Shown here piece by piece: positions 61,386 to 64,000 of a DNA stretch of 64,000 nt (its first letter is position 1; the number at the start of each line of letters is the position of its first letter). The notes beneath the pieces are model-generated. The model was given only the letters and a program-made list of their open reading frames with translations. It did not search any database and was not told the DNA's origin. A program made the position numbers and the translations under genes. Location: contig CAZCGU010000014.1 of assembly GCA_964498525.1 (NCBI GenBank), forward strand, positions 19,899-83,898. The letters are read 5' to 3'. The stretch comes from DTU098 sp964498525 (GTDB taxonomy: Bacteria > Bacillota > Desulfotomaculia > Desulfotomaculales > Pelotomaculaceae).

Positions 61386-62519
61386 ATGCATAAAGAAATT
61401 ACAGTGGAAGAGGCCCTAAAAGTTGAAGCTGGCCTGCTAATCGATGTCCGATCAGAAGAAGAATATGCCCGGGCAACTATTCCCGGCGCCATTAACATAC
61501 CGGTTTTTAATAACCTGGAACGAACCGCAATTGGAACCACCTACCGCGAAATGGGGCTTGAACCTGCCCGCAGGTTGGGCCTGAAACTGGCAGCGCCTAA
61601 ACTGCCTGAAAAAATCGATACCGTGGACCGAATTTCAAAGGGCCAAAATTTAATCGTCTTTTGTTGGCGGGGGGGGCTGCGGAGCCGGTTTATGGCCTCG
61701 CTTTTAGATACTATGGGTTATCGGGTGAGCCGCCTGACAGGGGGATACAAATCCTACCGTCAATATATTAACAAATATTTTGACAGACCGGAGTTAACCC
61801 CCAAAGCTGTTGTTCTCCACGGCCTTACAGGTGTCGGAAAAACCGAGGTCTTGCAAGTTCTGGCTGTAATGGGCCTGCCCGCCCTCGACCTGGAAGGTCT
61901 GGCCCGGCACAGGGGTTCGGTTTACGGTAAAATTGGCCAACCCCAGTCACCTTCCCAGAAGGATTTTGAAAGTTCCTTGGCACGGTTTTTCAGCGCCACA
62001 AATGATAAAGGCTTTTTTATTGTTGAGTGTGAAAGCAGACGGGTGGGTAATCTGATCCTGCCGGTTCCACTTTTCAATTCAATGAAAAAGGGATACAGGA
62101 TCCTTTTATATGCTTCAATTGAAAGTAGAGTTGAGAGAATCCGGAAAGTTTATACTGACGGACCAGGGGAAAATATTCCGGAATTACAAAGGGCTACTAG
62201 TTCCCTGGAAAAAAAAATCGGGCGGACCCAGGTGGCGGTACTTAACAAATTATTGTCCGACAGAAACTTTGACTCTGTCTTTACCTACCTTTTGAGGAAT
62301 TATTACGATCCCTTATACCGTTATCCTGACGGCCCGTCCGGCGAGTACGATTTTTCCGTTAACACCGAAGATTTAAAAAAAGCCGTTTTAGATCTAGCTT
62401 TCTTTATCCGGAATTTGCCCGATTATGAGTCATATCTGCAAGGGGGGCGCACCAATGGAAATAGGCCGGGAATTAAAGGAGGCCAGGGAAGCGCTGGGAC
62501 TGTCCCTGGAAGCAGTTGA
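61386..62519 (+). CDS. selU: tRNA 2-selenouridine synthase
   Basis: A 377-residue enzyme (also MnmH/YbbB) that replaces sulfur by selenium in the wobble 2-thiouridine of some tRNAs, through a geranylated intermediate. The N-terminal rhodanese domain has the active Cys93 in FCWRGGLRSRF, and the C-terminal domain has a P-loop HGLTGVGKTEVL. Its presence implies a selenophosphate supply (selD) outside the window. The last 65 bp overlap the RodZ-like gene. Confidence 0.94.
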   Translation: MHKEITVEEALKVEAGLLIDVRSEEEYARATIPGAINIPVFNNLERTAIGTTYREMGLEPARRLGLKLAAPKLPEKIDTVDRISKGQNLIVFCWRGGLRSRFMASLLDTMGYRVSRLTGGYKSYRQYINKYFDRPELTPKAVVLHGLTGVGKTEVLQVLAVMGLPALDLEGLARHRGSVYGKIGQPQSPSQKDFESSLARFFSATNDKGFFIVECESRRVGNLILPVPLFNSMKKGYRILLYASIESRVERIRKVYTDGPGENIPELQRATSSLEKKIGRTQVAVLNKLLSDRNFDSVFTYLLRNYYDPLYRYPDGPSGEYDFSVNTEDLKKAVLDLAFFIRNLPDYESYLQGGRTNGNRPGIKGGQGSAGTVPGSS

Positions 62520-63228
62520 GCAGGAAACCAAAATCCGCCGCAAATATCTGCAGGCCCTGGAAAAGGAACAGTTTGATCTTTTACCGGGGGAAGTTTACGC
62601 GAAGGCATTCCTGAAAAACTACGCCAGGTTTTTAAACTTGGATGTTGGGGAAGTGGTGGATGCATATGACCGAACCTTTACCAGGGCAGAAATCCCTGAA
62701 AGGAGCGCCGCCCCCAAACGTGCCGAAGAGCCTGTCAAGGTGCGCGGTTTGGGAAAACCCCGTTACTGGCTCTATTTTGCTGCCTTTGTTGTCTTGATTG
62801 GCCTGGCCATATCATTGTTTTACGGAGCCAGGGGGCTCGGCTTGCTTCCCCCGGCGGACAGAACCAGAGAAGAAGTCCGCAGGGAACCTGCTCAAACACC
62901 CCTCCAGACAGGCGAACAAACCCAGACGCCTGAAGGCCAAACCCAGGCGCCGGGGCAACAGGCGGAACCAGACCAAACCACCGGCGTCAATCTTGTCCTG
63001 AATGTAAAAAGCGACCGGAGCTGGATGAGGGTTATTGTGGATGGAAACCCCGCCTTTCAGGGGGAAGTACCGGCCGGACAGAGCAAAAATTTTAAAGCCA
63101 CGGATAAAATTGCAGTTACCCTCGGCAACGCGGGTGTGGTAGAAGTGCTCTTAAATGAACAGAATCTCGGTTACCTGGGTGGCAAGGACGCGGTTGTATA
63201 CAGGGAATTTATCCCGCCCCGGGGTTGA
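62455..63228 (+). CDS. RodZ-like helix-turn-helix membrane protein
   Basis: A 257-residue protein with an N-terminal HTH_25 domain (about 1-70; GRELKEAREALGLSLEAVEQ), one membrane helix (about 103-125), a Gln/Pro/Thr-rich linker (145-175) and a C-terminal DUF4115 beta domain (180-257; DRSWMRVIVDGNPAFQGEVP). RodZ links MreB to the wall-synthesis machinery and cell shape. ATG 62455 follows AGGGGGG and lies inside the end of selU. It is shorter than E. coli RodZ but normal for Clostridia. Confidence 0.9.
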   Translation: MEIGRELKEAREALGLSLEAVEQETKIRRKYLQALEKEQFDLLPGEVYAKAFLKNYARFLNLDVGEVVDAYDRTFTRAEIPERSAAPKRAEEPVKVRGLGKPRYWLYFAAFVVLIGLAISLFYGARGLGLLPPADRTREEVRREPAQTPLQTGEQTQTPEGQTQAPGQQAEPDQTTGVNLVLNVKSDRSWMRVIVDGNPAFQGEVPAGQSKNFKATDKIAVTLGNAGVVEVLLNEQNLGYLGGKDAVVYREFIPPRG

Positions 63229-63252
63229 AAATATTTATTGGCAAAAAAAGAC

Positions 63253-63269
63253 GCCGGGTCAAATCCGGC
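63253..63269. terminator. Short hairpin between convergent RodZ-like and DegV genes
   Basis: GCCGG (63253-63257) pairs with CCGGC (63265-63269), flanked by an A run on the left and TTCTTTA on the right. It is a small shared terminator candidate in a 45-base gap. Confidence 0.5.
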
Positions 63270-63273
63270 TTCT

Positions 63274-64000
63274 TTATCCTTCGGGGGCAAAGACTATACC
63301 CACAACCCCTGGGCCGGTGTGGGTACCCACAACAGCGCCCAATTGGGAAATAACCGGTTCAGCACAGTTTAACCCGGGCCTGATTTTCCGGCAAATCTGT
63401 TCCATGCCGGCGGGGTCCATCCCGTGGACAATGGAACATTTTATCCTTTGCCCGGCCGTCTCTTCTTCAACAATTTGAACCAGTCTTTCAATGGCTTTCG
63501 CCCTGCCCCGGATCTTTTCATAGGGCTGAACCAGGCCGTCCTTTAAAAACAGAAGGGGTTTAATGTTTAAAATAGTGCCCAGAAAAGCCGTAGCCATCCC
63601 GATCCTGCCCCCCCGTACAAGATATTCCAGGGAATCCACGATAAAATATACCTGCAACCGGGCTTGCAGATCATAGATAATTTTTAAGATTTCTTCCTTT
63701 GTCTTTCCCTTGCTGGCTGCCCTGGCAGCTTCCAGCACGATTAAACCGAGCCCCATGCTGACAGATTTTGAATCTATAACTTCAATATCCGCCCCGCGAA
63801 CCATTTTCCTGGCGATCCCGGCAGATTGGCAGGTCCCGCTCATGGCGCCCGAAATATGAATTGAGATGACGCTTGGGGACGGCAGAGAGGCGTAAACAGA
63901 GGCAAATTCCCCGGGGGTCGGCTGGGATGTAGTAACCGCTTCACGGCTTTCCACCAGGCGCCGGTAAAATTGTTCCGTACTGATATCCACACCGTCCCGG
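63274..64000 (-). CDS. DegV family fatty-acid-binding protein (5'-truncated)
   Basis: A DegV-family protein cut by the right edge; about 242 residues are visible, reading RDGVDISTEQFYRRLVES at the left side of the protein. Missing are the N-terminal strand and the first ~45 residues. Conserved parts are SVISIHISGAMSGTCQSAGI and VIDSKSVSMGLGLIVLEAA, then YLVRGGRIGMATAFLGTIL. Family members (FakB) bind a fatty acid and present it to the kinase FakA. A codon that could act as GTG start at 63990 lies inside the conserved DGVDIST motif and should not be used. Confidence 0.88.
   Translation of the reverse strand, partial: RDGVDISTEQFYRRLVESREAVTTSQPTPGEFASVYASLPSPSVISIHISGAMSGTCQSAGIARKMVRGADIEVIDSKSVSMGLGLIVLEAARAASKGKTKEEILKIIYDLQARLQVYFIVDSLEYLVRGGRIGMATAFLGTILNIKPLLFLKDGLVQPYEKIRGRAKAIERLVQIVEEETAGQRIKCSIVHGMDPAGMEQICRKIRPGLNCAEPVISQLGAVVGTHTGPGVVGIVFAPEG

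Noticed and set aside
1..64000. CRISPR arrays, tRNA or rRNA genes, insertion sequences, prophage genes
   Set aside because: I looked for short regular repeats, tRNA-like cloverleaf segments, transposase motifs and phage genes on both strands and found none I could support.

Overview
The window looks like a chromosome segment of an anaerobic, endospore-forming, Gram-positive (monoderm) Clostridia member, most like the Peptococcaceae/Desulfotomaculaceae (Pelotomaculum or Desulfotomaculum type). This is inferred from several things. The right end has the Bacillus/Clostridia order dpaA-dpaB-asd-dapG-dapA-rnj-tepA-ylzJ-spoIIIE. There are Spo0E-like and KinB-like sporulation regulators, SLH-domain surface proteins and lipoproteins. 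TTG/GTG starts with strong GGAGG sites are very common. No tRNA, rRNA, CRISPR array, insertion sequence or prophage was seen.

Region 1 (1-28,100) is an accessory envelope/uptake island read left to right. It opens with a truncated ECF-transporter S component. Next come about ten secreted, lipid-anchored or SLH-anchored proteins. Most of them carry one recurring ~170-residue domain that resembles the sulfite-oxidase/YedY molybdopterin-binding fold, usually followed by a chitobiase-C-like beta domain. Inside this set sit an ExbB/TolQ-family proton-channel protein and a DUF2149 (ExbD-like) partner, translationally coupled to a surface protein with a Pro/Glu-rich stalk and one C-terminal membrane helix. 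A 1783-residue mosaic protein (NosD beta-helix, two DUF4430-like domains, six domains of two further repeat types) resembles methanogen surface proteins. The island continues with a NapH-like ferredoxin membrane protein, a secreted metallophosphoesterase, a full ECF energising module (two ATPases and T), a NusG-II protein, a Gx/HepS1-like membrane protein, a MobB-like GTPase and a small kinase-fold protein. My reading is a capture-and-import system for a cofactor-type nutrient (tetrapyrrole, corrinoid or similar), with a TonB-like energy-coupling module adapted to a cell without an outer membrane. The substrate is not proven by the sequence.

Region 2 (28,100-41,700) is mixed, mostly on the minus strand: an NlpC/P60 hydrolase, a hotdog thioesterase, a TetR-RND efflux operon with a divergent GyrI-like gene, an AbrB-type membrane protein, asnS, an M24 peptidase and a DUF169 protein.

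Region 3 (41,700-48,600) holds a GIY-YIG protein and an agr-type quorum-sensing locus: a small membrane protein, AgrB, a 40-residue AgrD-like pre-peptide and a KinB-like orphan histidine kinase. It is followed by a flavodoxin-like protein, a Spo0E-like phosphatase and a ClpP-superfamily SDH-type protease. Together these suggest peptide signalling feeding the Spo0A decision.

Region 4 (48,600-64,000) is the conserved diaminopimelate/dipicolinate cluster (dapB, dpaA, dpaB, asd, dapG, dapA), then rnj, tepA, ylzJ, uppP, spoIIIE/ftsK, selU, a RodZ-like gene and a truncated DegV gene on the opposite strand.
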